A DNA stretch of 64,000 nt from Rhinopomastus cyanomelas (Eukaryota; Chordata; Aves; Bucerotiformes; Rhinopomastidae), in the NCBI GenBank assembly GCA_013400115.1, contig VXBP01010356.1:669-64668 (forward strand), given 5' to 3'. Shown piece by piece: positions 11,370 through 24,250 of the stretch (positions are counted from its first letter, which is position 1; the number at the start of each line of letters is the position of its first letter). A program made the position numbers and the translations under genes. The notes beneath the pieces were generated by a model that saw nothing but the letters and a program-made list of their open reading frames with translations, did no database searches and had not been told where the DNA came from.

Positions 11370-13012
11370 GTACTGAAGTTTTTCCTTTTTTTTTTTTTTC
11401 ATTTTCTTTTTACCTTTTTTCTTCCTTTTTTTAAATTTGGAAGTGCTTGGGACATACACAGACACATAGCTTAAGAATTCCAGGCCTACTTTTAAAACTG
11501 TGCTTGGTGAAATTTGGCTGAATTGTGTGTGGAGGTGGGCTGTGAGTTTTCAAAATCTAACGTATGTGCAATCAAACGTTTTCCTGTTTGTATAGTCTGC
11601 ACTGTTTAATTGCCATTTAAGGTTTTTTTGAATAATGGTCTTCCCCTTTGGCCCAGAATGCTTTAAAAGTCACCATTACGCGAACGTTGAGCAGCTGTTC
11701 TCAGTGGCACTTGTGACTTGTTGCGTATTGCTTGTTTGGAACTGAAAGGGTTGTGCTAAGACTTCCCGACTACAGCAGTGGGTGTGAGCACAAACTGACA
11801 GGACTGTATCCCTCCCATGACTGCCAATTGCCTTTTTTAGGTCCAGATGTCAGAAACCTACTATGCAAATGAATTTAGTTTTTAATATCAAATAATTTCT
11901 TTAAAAGTCTGCCAGCCTTTACAATAAAATACTGCTCTGTGGCTTCATGTGTTTTGCAGCTGCAGGAACAATACTAGTAGGTTTCTTTATGGTGGGACAA
12001 CGTTTTATTTTATTTTTTATATATTAGAACATGTTTGGAGCAGGCATAACATTAACTAATCTCATTTTGTGGCACATTACTCACGGATATTGTGATATCA
12101 GAATTGCTAGTGTCAGCTTCTTGTCTCTTAACTTTTGAGCTACATTTGCTTTCCTTGCATTTGCTTGGGAGTTCAGATGCTTTTTCCGTATTTGGCCAGT
12201 AAAACTGAGGAACTTTTACCCATGCTGTCTTATGGTAGTATCACTATCCAGGCCCTGGAAAAGGGGTGTGCTTTGAGTTGTAGGATTTGGTTTGTACAGA
12301 TAGTTGAAGGTAAATTTTTGCTGCAAGTTCAAAGGACATGAAGCCTCTGCAGTGCAGAGCTAATATAGAAGGAATCAGTTGAGATGACACTGAATGATAT
12401 ATTCTGTCTTTGACTTCCGTGTTTTCAGTTCCCTTTCAGTGTTTGCTGATGGCGTTAACTCAGTCCTTGTGTCTGGCAGTTGAGTGAACATGTGAGAGGA
12501 ATAGTCAGAGATGGCTTTGTCTCCCAAAGTGTGGGAAGGACAAACTCTCTGTTCACCAAACAGCCTTGTATGGTGTTACTACAGGTGACAAATAAAACAC
12601 ATAGTTGATTGTCTCATCAGAAAATCAATTGCTATCAGGAATCTAAGTGCTAGCATAAACTATAAAGGAAAATTATTCCAGTTCTGCTTTTTTAAAAAAA
12701 AAATTATAGATGGAATCAAGTGACCTGCATACACTGAGCTTGCAAGTGTTGCACAGACGTGGAAGGAAAGGCCTTTAATTGTCTCAGAAATTTGTATATG
12801 CCTTTAGCCCAGTTACACCTGCATGATTGTTATATGTTTGTCTAGAAGAATCGGTTAATGTGTTAGAACGTTTTTGCGGCTGGCTTTGTCTTTGTTTGGT
12901 TTGGGATTTATTTTTAACCAAGAATATTTAAAAGTTTCCAAGTCCGTAGCATTTTAGTTTTATTACATCTTCCTGCTCTCCTGATTTATTTCTTGTTTAT
13001 TGTAACGTGCAG
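11370..13012 (+). other. BEND5: BEND5 intron 2
   Basis: A 1.6-kb intron with donor GTACTG and acceptor 'gtaacgtgcag'. A long pyrimidine run (about 11380-11430) lies directly behind the donor, an unusual position for such a tract. I see no repeat element or RNA gene in it. Confidence 0.85.
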
Positions 13013-13388
13013 AGACAAGATGCGAGGAAACAAAGTGAAGGTGCACACAAAAGCATCGAAGCAGTTGTTGCTCGCCTTGAAAAACAGAACGGGATGAGTC
13101 TCAGTAATAGTTCCAGCCCTGAGGAGGCTTTTATAGAGACTACAGAAGTCATGAATGACATGGACGATGCCGTAGTTCCTCGGATTCTGTATGAAGAATT
13201 GCTGAGGAGTTACCAACAGCAACAAGAAGAAATGAGACACATTCAGCAGGAGCTTGAGAGAACGCGGAGACAGCTTGTGCAACAGGCAAAGAAGCTAAAG
13301 GAGTATGGGGCACTCGTGTCAGAAATGAAAGAGCTCAGAGACTTGAACAGGAGGCTCCAGGATGTACTGCTTCTAAGACTAGGTAGTG
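13013..13388 (+). CDS. BEND5: BEND5 exon 3 (coiled coil)
   Basis: The largest visible exon: 376 bases, phase 0 at the start and phase 1 at the end, donor G|GTAAGT. It encodes 125 codons. The first 55 or so hold AHKSIEAVVARLEKQNGMSL and an acidic, serine-rich stretch (SSSPEEAF, NDMDDAVV). From codon 60 to about 123 it encodes a strong coiled coil with YEELLRSYQQQQEEMRHIQQ, a Glu/Arg-rich middle, and KELRDLNRRLQDVLLL. In BEN-solo proteins this helix lies before the DNA-binding domain and probably mediates self-association. The coiled-coil half appears almost unchanged from the mammalian protein as I recall it. The acidic part is more variable and about two residues shorter. Confidence 0.96.
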
Positions 13389-16300
13389 GTAAGTGCTGGA
13401 CTTAAATGGGACTAGTTTTAATGAATTTTGCAAGTGTGATCAATAGTAATGGAATCATATTTGAAGAATAGCAGTGGTTGTTAAACTGGACATTGAATGT
13501 TAAAAGGGTTTTCTGCTGTAGCTGTACAATATGTGTTGAATTTGTATGCTGTGTACGTCTGGGTTTTTCTTTAATGATAGTAGAGGTCTTTGTGCTGGTA
13601 TGGTTGAATCAGAGTTCCATTTTAAGCAGCTGTATTTTAAAGAGTCTCTGACCTTCCAGTATATACAGAAAAAGATAATAAAGCATCATCTGCATAATAC
13701 GCCATTATGTTCCAGTTAAAAAAAAAAAAAGAAAGGGAAGAAAGAAAAGATAGAGGAATGACTATTTGAGCTAAAACTATTTTATTCTTTTCAGTTAGGG
13801 ATTGTGGTTATTATTTAAGTGGCTCTGTTACTTTCTGTTTTCTCACCCTCTTCCTATTAGTAGCTCATTAGAATGTGATGTATTTCTGAAATTCTTAGCA
13901 GTGGCGTTAAACAGCCATGCTATTTGAAAAAAAAAAAAGGATTGTTAAAGAATAATGAAAAAGAACATTTTATTTTAGTGTCCCGTTTATCAACATGTTA
14001 CAAAATGCAGGTTTATGTAATTTGGATTTAAATTTTAAATATCTTGAGTCAGCTGCTGACTTTTTTTGGTTTATAATAATTATTTAACAATTATGTTGGA
14101 ATAAATTGGAAAAAAAGACAAAATAAACAAGTTCATCCTTTTCATTGAAGTTGGTACCCTTGGAATACGTTCAAATATCTTACTAATTTTATAGTACTGC
14201 TGTGTTGAAGGTTTGCTCGGTGACTGAAAGTTGGTTAAAATTTGTGCATCCAAACTTAGCATGCTGTTTCTTATGTCTGCCGTTCTGTATCCGGAAACTT
14301 AATTTTTGCATGTAAATTGGATATTGGTGGTTCTACTTGACTTGAACGAGTGCATGCAATTTGCATGTGGATATGAGTTCCATTCACGTACCAACCTGAA
14401 TCCCCAGCGAGCATGTGCCTGTGCTGTAGCATGTGTTAAGGTGTGCCCGCGAGTTTGGATCCAGGTTCTCAAAGTAGCATCTGACTTTTTCAGCTTGGGT
14501 GTTTGATTGTGAATGCTCGTCACTGTTACACCATGCATAATTAAAATGTCTTACTTATTATAAACACTCTAGTTAACTTTGTTAATAAAATTAAATAGGC
14601 AAGGTTTCCACAGTCTGAATAACATGATGCGGTTGGCAGTAGATTCCTCTAAGCTTGCTAAAATTTTCCTTGGACCGAAACAGGCTTCTTCATCTGCAAG
14701 TAGTTAGCTGGAATTTATGTGAATGGAGCACCAGCCAGATGTTAGTAGGCAATGGCGCTGAACAGTGTAAAAATACCAATTTAGTTGGTAGACTTGACAG
14801 CAACTGAGTGGTGAGACCATCAATGAAATGAAGACAGCTTCTGAATTCTGCCTAGTTTCTTTCACTTTGAGAAAGAAGGGTTGTTTTTTGTGGTTTTGTT
14901 TTTTTTTTTTTTACTTGAACTGAATCAAGAAAGCTTGGAAGGAAAAAATCCAAAGAAAGAACAACAAAAATAATCCCAAATTAACCCCCCCCAAAACCAA
15001 AAAAACTCAACCCAAATCCACAAAACCTCTTAGAAAAAATGCTGAATCTTCTCTAAATACTGGGCTTGAATTAATTTCCTTTGTATCAGTCTGGCACCTG
15101 CTTTAAAACTGAAAATAAACCTTGATTACATTAAAGACAATTTCTCTGAATTTAATCATGTACCTGGACAAATACAAATTGCAGTTACCTTCCAAAAGAA
15201 TCCCTTGTTGTTCCTTGTACAGAACTTTTCATGGATGAGAAAGGTAGAATTCTGCTATATGGGTTCTGTATTTCACAGGGTGTCTTTCCGTGGACTTAGT
15301 GTACTGAGTACACTGGTAACTTTTCTCTTTCCTTGTGGCCTCGATCACAGCAGAGAAACAACCAGATTCTAGAAGGATCAGTACAGAGTTTTTGAATTAT
15401 TGAAAAGGGAAACAGCAAATTAGAAAGAGAGTCTGATTATAGTATAGAAAAGTGCTACTTTTAATCAAGAAATAGATATGTAAAGACTTGTTCAGTCTTA
15501 CCTTTCCGGCTTAAAAATGAGGTATGTTTGGCTATGTGAATGATGTGTGGAAATTGTTCAGAAAGTGGTTGTTGCAGCGATCTCTTAAACCTTGAGTTTC
15601 AAATTACACGTAATTTATGTTATGCTGCTCTTCTAGCGGGCTGGGCATAATGCAGACTAATTGCATTTCTGTTTCACCTTAGAGACTTCTGATTTCTTTG
15701 CATGAGCTGACAGCTGGTTGGTGCTGATGAATTGCAGCTGTGGGAAACCTGTGCCTGTTGCCATTTTAAACTCTCAGATCAAACATAGAGCAGCCTCTTC
15801 AGCTAATGCTCCGTCAAGTATTCAGTCTCCTAATTTCCCATCAATATGTTGATTTCAGTGAGTGAGGCTAGAAGTCAATGTATTCTGCGTTAGACCCACG
15901 CCTTCATCTCTGCTACTAGAATTGAGCCACTCTTTTGAGAAGACTAAGGTTCTTAGTCTTCTGTGTGGTGACACTGAATTGCTCTTTGTTTTAAAAGAAC
16001 CTTGAAAGTAGACATAACAAATGACAGTGAAATCAATCCCTGATGAAAATTTCAGAGATTGACTGAAGCTTCTTTATGATTGTAATTTGTTGTTGCCCAG
16101 CAGATTCCTTTTGTGAAGGAGGCAGGTGCCTGACCAGAGCTCTTATGGACCAAAGCAGTGGTGGGGAATGAGATCCCAGACTGTTGGAGGAGGTTGTGGT
16201 ATCTCTCATCGGAGCTCCTGAAACAATGTGCAGCCAAAGCCTCTTTTCCCTTGCCTGCTTTGAAATCAGGAAGCTGTGTGATCGCAGGCTTTTGCAGTTT

Positions 16301-19300
16301 ATCTTTGTTCTGTTGCACCTCTAATTTGCCCGATTTTTATCAATGGGGAGAGTAAGGTGATTTTGAGAATTTAATCACTGACTCTTCCCTGTAGGCCTAA
16401 CTTTAAATAATCTTTGGGTTTCAAAACATAAAAATTTCAGTAGCTTCCTAAAAAAATGTCTCCAGGTTAAGATCTGTGCAGTTTACTACGGTTGAATATG
16501 GCCAAAATTAGTGAAGTTCTGTCATGGGTAAAGCTGGGGTGTTGTTTGTGTTTTTGTGTTGTATTGCTAAGAATTAGCATTGCTTTAAAGTCAAGGAGTA
16601 TCTTCACTGCCATTCATAAACATTCATTCATGAACACACCCAGAGCCCCCAAAGTGTTTCTATTTAATCCCAGTTTAATTTCAGCGACCCAGTTTATGGT
16701 GTCTTGGGACTGATGCCAGGTCACGGAGAATGAAATGGTATTTGTGTCTTACCACACGCAAGCAATTACTAGTATTGAGCTTTTTCTGGATTTGTTTGGC
16801 TTTTTGGTGTACACGAAGACCAAGTTTTCTATCAGATACCATCACAGGATGTACCATATATGCCATAAGGCCCTTCTCAGACTACTGCTGTTTTCTTTCA
16901 AATTCTGCAAGACCATGTGGAAAAACAGCTTGCTGCTTGCAAATGCACATTGACCACTGTTATCAGTTAATTTTTTTTTTTAATTATTTACTGATTTTTT
17001 AAGTAGCATGTGCCTAACATGCATTTTTGAGGAAAAGAGGTGATGGTGGGGAGCTGCCTCCCTCTTCATCCTGCATTTGAAGTTAATGGCCAGTTTGGAA
17101 ACTCTACAGTCAGAAGGAAGATTTTGAAATAAAATATGTATTTCATTTTTGCATTCTGACGTATTGTCATTTTTACAATCTTTGTTACATAAGTACTACT
17201 ACAGTGAAGCCTTTAGATAGTGGCATGTGTTTTGTATGCCCATTCATCATCTTTAAAATAAGACACAGACCATGAGAGCTACAGTGAGAGAAAGCTTACG
17301 AGTGGGGTGCGTGGTAAATTGGGCACGGAGCTCCCATTAGCAGTTAGGCAATAATGCAGGTTGCATGTCTAATTCACAGTGTGCTGGGTTAAAATACAAT
17401 CTTTAGTAGTTGTTGAAAAGTAGCTGTGAAGACTGCCTAGGTAGAGGCAGATTTCTATTTGGGAAAGGGAAAAAAAAACAGTAGAACACAAAAATTGTGA
17501 ACTTCAGCAGGTTTTCTTGGGCAATTCTGGGAACCAAATCCCAGCTATGTTTATATAGGAGTGTAAGCAAAACAGGACAAGACTTCTAAACAGCAACTGG
17601 TAAAAACATTTAAACTGAGATAAACATTTCCTTAGAGGAAGAAGTTGGTTGCGCTTAGGTGTCTTCCTCAAAGCATAAGAACATTCAAAATAGCGCTTTT
17701 GTTGTTACTCAAAATAGCTTTTTGTTATGTTCTTAAACTAAACTGAAGATCACTTCTTCACAGTGGCAACTACATCACTGCTTCTGCTTGTTCAGGTGTG
17801 CCTATGCTGAGACGTCTGCAAGCTCTCAGTGGTTTAATCAATCCAGGTCTTACCATCAGGCTGAATTGGTTGAGCAGTCTCATGTTTAGAAGTTTTGTCT
17901 TGGCCAGACCGTTGTGTATGCGTGATCATAGAGAGGCTTATTGAGGTTACTGTGAAATCATCATGTAGAATGGGATGTTTGTTGGAACGTGTTCCCTGCT
18001 TGCATTGCATGAGGCTTTTAGGACACTTACCGGTGGCAGGGCAACATAGGACTGCCAGAGTTGCCAAGACAGCTTTTAGTTGTTGCTGAATGTGAAGTGG
18101 CCCTCAGCTGAGAACACTTAGTCTGCCATGTTGGTGCCAAATAAGCTGTAGGTTAAAGGTCAGATGGTGACAAAGAAGGAAATGCTGCTGTCACCATATA
18201 ATAATCTCTAAATGAAACTGTACAAAGCAGAAGGAATGAATGCTCTGCTTGTTCTAGGTACAGGAGCTATTTAAGTTACGTGACTCAAGACACGAGCTCT
18301 GGTGCCTTGCAGAGTTGGATCAATTCAGGGTTTGGTCTGTGTGCACAGACACATCCTGAGGAAGGATGCAGAACCGTGACGGTGACCAGATCATTGAATT
18401 GTCATTTGTTGAAGATATCAGGGTTGGGCTGCAAAGTGCTGCAGTGCTCTGAGCACCAACCTTGTACAATATAGTTCTTACAAGTGAGTGAATTTGTCCT
18501 TATAGTTCTTGGAAGTGGCTGATAACTGTGGTGTCGAGGGTCTGAGCTGGCAACTTTGCTGTGTTGAACCACCATCCCTGCGTGGAACTTCAGTGACTGC
18601 TGGAGCTTCTCGTGATCCTAGAGATAGACATGAAGAGACAGTGATAGGCTTGGGGCAGTGACCTGTTCTTTGACTTCTGGTGTAACCACTGAAATGAATG
18701 GAATTACGAAATTAAGTTCACAGATGATTTTCTTTTGTTCTGTCTTTTTAGGAACACTTTATAAAATTGATCTGGAAAAGAAAAGTTGATGACTGACAAA
18801 ATAATTACCCTCCTTTGAAGCCTCAAACATATGCTTAGTAGTATTCTGTGATTTAATGTGTGCTTAATTTTTGTTCATTACATTAAAAACAAAAATCACT
18901 GTGTTGAGTGGATTGGACAATCAAAATTCTAACTTAGGTGGAGGTTTTTTAACCTTGGATACTCTGTGCATGTGACTTTAGCATAGGTTGCCCAAGCCTG
19001 TTTCCTTTATAGCATCTCACTATTTTTAATATGTCTCTGATATATTTAAAGAGATTGCAAATTTCTATAAAAATAATGAGTCTACATGAATAATTTATGT
19101 AATTATCACAGTAAATTATGCAGGTTTCTATGCAACTCTATAGCAATTCTTATTTGAAGAATTACTATTGTTGCTTTTGCTTTATAATTTCAGAGTCATT
19201 TAAACATAATTTCCATAGTGCCTATTGAAGCAATCTTGCCCGTATCTGGAGTTGTCCATACGCTTCAAAAATAAGACAGTGAAATTAAAAATTGTAATGT

Positions 19301-19456
19301 TCATAAAGCAGAGTTATTTATCCTGCTTTTATTTATTTCCATTCAGAAGTAGCATTTTCAAACTTAAAAATGAACATGACCAATGTGTTGTTTTATGCAG
19401 TGATTGCTTTCATGTTCTCTGGGATAGCAGACAGCTCTCTTTTCTTAACTGTCTAG
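13389..19456 (+). other. BEND5: BEND5 intron 3
   Basis: A 6.1-kb intron with donor GTAAGT and acceptor 'aactgtctag'. It contains a T-rich then A/C-rich low-complexity pair at about 14882-15028 and simple A runs near 13717 and 13928. The last 232 bases before exon 4 (from an ATG at 19225) stay open in the frame of exon 4. No CR1 was found. Confidence 0.85.
14882..15028. repeat. Low-complexity T-rich / A-C-rich pair
   Basis: A T-rich stretch (14882-14912, including a run of over ten T) is followed about 30 bases later by an A/C-rich stretch (14941-15028) with an eight-C run near 14985-14992. The two halves are roughly complementary (TTTTGT/ACAAAA pieces) and could form a loose hairpin. It looks like simple-sequence DNA or an eroded repeat. 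Confidence 0.6.
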
Positions 19457-19605
19457 GACCTGCCATTGAGCTTGAAAAAGTAAAAGCAGAATCAGTTGAG
19501 CCTGAACCTGAGGTACAGAAGACCTTCAGTGAGGAAGCAAATACATCAACGTACTTTCCTGCCCCTGTTCCTGTAATGGACAAGTATATTCTCGAGAATG
19601 GAAAG
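19457..19605 (+). CDS. BEND5: BEND5 exon 4
   Basis: A 149-base exon with acceptor 'gtctag|GA' and donor AAG|GTATTT. It completes a glycine codon split with exon 3 and ends in phase 0. It encodes PAIELEKVKAESVEPEPEVQ, then a Glu/Ser-rich piece (TFSEEANTSTYF), then APVPVMDKYILENGK. The first half is an acidic spacer whose EKVKAE tract resembles a sumoylation consensus, though I cannot tell if it is used. The MDKYILENGK end begins the BEN domain block. Order and phases match known BEND5. Confidence 0.94.
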
Positions 19606-22600
19606 GTATTTTAAATATAGCATGAATAATTTGTCAATGTTCGTCAGGTGTTTTTCTTGCGGAGCTTTCATTATTTTGGGGGGTTTGCATGGTAGCTTAT
19701 GCAGACTGCCTCAGTTTTCATAAAAGTATATGCTGCTTTGCTGAGGAATATTGCAAGATTACATGGTGGAGCAGATTATCCTCCTTGTGATGACAGCAAC
19801 ACGAGGAATGTAGTTATTAAGTATGCATGCACAAGCAAAGTCTTCAATCGGTGACATACATAATTTCCCCAAATACAGACCAAAGCTGATAACCTACATT
19901 TTAACATTAGTCTATTTAACTGAAATACTTTTTTCCTAAAAGATCTTCTAAATGTTTTTTAACATGCTGTAGTTGTATTGCAGAGAAGCCTTCATGTTTT
20001 GTTTGAATTGGAGTCCAGTAGATAATTATGAACCCTGGAATGAAAATGGGCTTCCTTGAATCTGGTAGGAGTGTTGCTGCTGAATGACCTGAGGTAGTGC
20101 TACTTTCCAAATACCTCTGTAAATCTGGTGAAATAACCATCTGGCTACAGTTTGCCAGAATGTGACAGACAGGTTTTTTTAGACTTGGGCACGTTTAAGA
20201 CATTGTCTGCTCGTCTCCCAAGCCTGCTTTTATAGCTGTTGCCATTGTCATTGAACAAACATATTTCTTATGCAAAACTCTTGTGTCCTTCTGAAGTGCA
20301 TGTGCAGAACCTGTTCCTAGCATACGGGTGCATTTGGTAACCTAAATCAAGAGAACCTTTGAGGAGGAAATTGAAATGTTCACTTCAGTGGACGTTAGTG
20401 GAATTAGTGATGGAATAGCATGAAATACTACCTTTTCAGATCGTGTGACAAGATTGACTGCACAATTGTCTGTCATTCTTGAAGGTGTATTTGACGTAGT
20501 TATTGAAGACAAAACGTGTGTGAGAAACAGTACCATTTTGGCAGTTTAAAAGTGTTGGGTTCAGATAGCTTTTCTTGCCTAATAAATTTAACATATGTCA
20601 TTTGCTTGTAAATTTTGTGTATATTTGTGCAATGGAAACTGCATATATTACTGTGAGAGTTTGGGTTACCTCTTTTTTTTTTTCCACTTCCACATAAGGC
20701 CTATGGGATAGGACACATCCCTTAGCACTGATACGCAGCTTTTCCTGCACCATTATTTCATCTGCCAGCTTCTTGGCTCTTCTGTTGCTGAATTTTTTTC
20801 TGTCCTTACAGATATTAATACCTCTCGAACTTTCTTTTCGTAGTTGTTCTATTTTCTTTAAGTTTCCCTGTTTGCCGGGCTCAGCTGGTCAGCTCAGAAA
20901 TGTGAACTAAATGTATTTGGAGTGTTGGAGGCTGGGTTTTTTTCAGTTTTCCTTATTTATGCCTTTTTATTCATTACACCTTTATTGACATTCACCACTA
21001 GAGTTGTTAAAATAGTTTTCTGGAAATCTTTCCCTTTGTGGCATCAGGTTTGATCTTAGTAGGAGTCTTTTTGAGCAGATAGGTCTCTCCCCGTCAGAGA
21101 GAGAACCAAGTTACTAAAGAAGAGCCTATGACATTCATTTAAAGAAAAGAAGGAGGTGGGGGAATAGAGTTCATCTTTTGACATATGTTTTAGATATACT
21201 GCATGTGTTAGCACAGTTATGGTGGTGAGTGCTGCTTTGAATTTGCTGTTGTTTCTGTTGCATTGTGCTTGAAGGTTGATCCTGCAGTTGCTGAAATTAG
21301 GGGTAAAGTTTCCCATTGATTTCATGAAGTCGAGGGTCATGCCCATGGGGCGGCCATTTGAGCAAGACGAAAAAGGCTTCTGAATCTGAAGTGCAGTAAG
21401 CTTCCCAGAGCTTTGGGAGTCATAGGAAACAGTACTGAGCCTGTTTTACAGAGAGGTAAACTGAGACATGGAGAGATTAAATTCCTTGCCATAACAGTGC
21501 TCAAAATAGAAAAAGGGAGACATAAGATTTCAGTGTCTGTGGCTGTCTGTCATGTAGTTGCTATTACCACAGGTGCTTCATACCAGTGATAACTTACTTC
21601 AATAAATGAAGCATGTTCAGAGAAGAGATGATAGTTTAAGTGTAAAATACCTGCTGGAACTTGGTTTTTTTTAAGCAACTTAAAAGCTAATGAATAATGT
21701 GGTAGCTTAAGAAACTAAACAATCTTTTGCAAAGACAAGCCCTAATTTTGGCAGAGGGGAATCAGATTTTTGATCAAATACAAGACTTTCTTCAACTAAC
21801 ATAAAACAGACATCCAAACTTTAGAAATGTTGTGACATGCGCCAAACTTAGTTTTTTTCTGAGTAACTTATACTTGTTTTTACAGTTAACTTTTTTTTCA
21901 AGATCCAAACAGAAATAACTGATTGTAACTGTAACTTGATTATTTTCTGGGCACAGACCTCTTGCTCTGATTGAAGTTGTGTTACAAAATATGCTGACAG
22001 CACCAACACAGTGTGAATTGTTTAGAGCATATATGAAGAGTCTTAACAGAGAAAGAAGGGGGGGGGAAAAAAACCACAATGAATGTTCATTCTGTGGTTA
22101 TTACTAGTTCCATTCCTATCCATTATAAAATCTAAATGCCATGTGGACTTGATAAAAGCTTCTTAGAATCAGTTTAGTATAGAAGATTCTGCATGAGAAG
22201 CAGCTTGCTTGTAGTTTTATACTTTGAGGAAGTTAGGTTTTTCATTTGTTTTTATAGCTTAGCTGGTAGCCAAACCATTCATATTTTTCTGTTTAAGTTT
22301 TTAAATAACTACTTGCTTTTGAAAGATGCTTTTGTAATAAAAAATTTCTTTGGGTTATAGCCCATATTAATTATTAAAGCAGGATTCCATTTAAAGGAAG
22401 AGTGGTGTTTGGTTGAATACAGGCAGTAAAGTTAAGGGTATATAAAATTTTACAGTAGCTTTATCCAATTTTTGTTGTGTTTAATGAGACTTATGTGATA
22501 CTGCTCAGATCTGTATGGGTAGCAATCACAGTTTATGTAATGCCACATGGAAGGGCATAAAAAAACAGCAAAATAGTTAAGGCAAACAGAGTCTCCTACT

Positions 22601-24036
22601 ACAGATTTGCTGTAGAATTTTATTCAGAGCATTTTATTTTATTTTTATTGTGAGGGGGCAGTAAATTGTTACTGAAAAATTGATGTTGTAGTTGACCTGG
22701 TTTTATGAAATCTAAGTTTTTGATATAACAATCCAAAATACCAGTTCTGTATTTTACACTTGCACAGATGATTTGAAAATTAAGTTCTGTCTTCTTTCTC
22801 TCCAGTGCAGTGAACTCTGCTAAGGGTAATCAGAATAGCTAGGTTATGCATTCGCCTGTTATGGATGATGGGCCGGTATGGGTCCAACTGAATGATGTTC
22901 ATCACCATGTGAGCAAAGCTTTCTGTGTCTGCACTGTACTGCAGGAAAAGCAGGAACTTAGACACACAAAGTACAAAGTAGTCTTTGTGGTTCTGCTCAG
23001 GGCCAGTGTTTGCGTCCTGGTTGCATTCACGACAGACCTGTGCTGATGACTAGCGGTGTTGTTTTCCTTGCTGTTGCTTGATAGTGTCCTGGTTACCAGG
23101 ACTATTAGTGCAAACACAGTAGCAACCTAAGGATGCTACTGAGATCTCAACCTGCATTCATCTCAGGTCTGCAGCACAAGGAATCTTGGGGGTACAGATA
23201 TGGTGTAGCTCAGTGTGAGTCAGTATAGTCAATGCCGTGCAAGACTAATAAGCATAAGTAGACTGGAGCAACTTTCTTTTGGAGACCCTACGATGGCTTC
23301 ACACTGCGTTTCCCAGTACACATGTACTTTACTACTTCAATGAAGTCTCTGCTCCCCATTGTCTGGTTAATGAAAGGTGCAGCGGTGAGTCATTGCCATA
23401 CCACAGAACAGGATTCACCCGGATAGATTGATTGTATATAGAGTTCATCACAGAGTTGGAAGCTATACCAAGATTCCAGATTCTCTTGACTTGAAATTGG
23501 AGCTCTAAGAATCCCATTTCCCCTTCTGGTTACCTTAAACAATCAGGCTGAATTTTGCTGACAGGTATGGGATACAACGTAGGGAGCATTTCTCTCTACT
23601 GTCTCCAAAATATGCTTTCAGTAAAGTCTGTTTCAGCCAAGGGGAAGCTTTCATTAAAGATACCATTTCATCCTGCTCCTGAACTAGGCTGGTGCAACTG
23701 CTGGATTTTTATGCTGTGCATACCTTTACAGTTTTGGATGTGCTTACTGTTTCCTCCTTCGATCTCTCTTCCTGACCATAGTCTTTCAGGAGATAGGCTA
23801 TGTTGGGGGGAGGAAAGTAGAGAGTAAGAACTGAATACAAAAAGAAATTATATGATAAAGAGGTTGACTTGAATTCCCTGACCCACGAAGTTGGACAAGT
23901 TTCAGAATTAGGCAAAATGGATTTGTTCAGCCCTAATTACTGTTATTATAGTACCTAATACTAATGTTCCTACAGCACTTGGATACTGTTGTGTGCTACG
24001 TACCATAGATAAGTTGTTATTATTACTACCTTCTAG
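19606..24036 (+). other. BEND5: BEND5 intron 4
   Basis: A 4.4-kb intron with donor GTATTT, which is weaker than consensus, and acceptor 'ctaccttctag'. It contains a MIR-like SINE around 21430-21520 and a G/A run near 22061-22074. No other element is recognised. Confidence 0.85.
21430..21520 (+). repeat. MIR-like ancient SINE core
   Basis: The segment contains 'cctgttttacagagaggtaa', then 'actgagacatggagagatta', then 'aattccttgcc'. This follows the MIR core (ttttacagatgaggaaactgag, cagagaggttaag, aacttgccc) with modest divergence, in + orientation. It is the clearer of the two MIR-like pieces. Confidence 0.7.
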
Positions 24037-24250
24037 GTCCATCTTGGCAGTGGAATTTGGGTAGATGAGGAGAAATGGCACCAGCTGCAAGTAACACAAG
24101 GAGATTCAAAGTATACAAAAAATCTAGCGGTTATGATTTGGGGAACAGATGTTCTCAAGAACAGAAGTGTCACAGGAGTTGCAACCAAAAAAAAGAAAGA
24201 TGCCGTTCCCAAGCCACCTCTCTCACCTCACAAATTAAGCATTGTCAGAG
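24037..24250 (+). CDS. BEND5: BEND5 exon 5 (BEN domain core)
   Basis: A 214-base exon with acceptor 'ccttctag|GTC' and donor GAG|GTAGGT, phase 0 to phase 1. It encodes the core of the BEN domain, the winged-helix-like all-alpha DNA-binding fold: VHLGSGIWVDEEKWHQLQVT, then SKYTKNLAVMIWGTDVLKNR, then SVTGVATKKKKDAVPKPPLS and PHKLSIVR. The conserved Trp and the WGTDVLKNRSVTG signature of BEN proteins are intact. The KKKKDAVPK stretch is a basic patch that could serve in nuclear import or backbone contact. As far as I recall, the sequence is essentially identical to the mammalian protein. Reading past the donor would add 34 codons before a stop at 24349. Confidence 0.97.

Noticed and set aside
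12986..13282. 98-codon minus-strand frame
   Set aside because: It is antisense to BEND5 exon 3 and has no independent support.
23915..24030. MIR-like or L3-like sequence just before BEND5 exon 5 ('gttattatagtacctaatac')
   Set aside because: Only scattered words match, and the TTATTA richness alone explains the resemblance.
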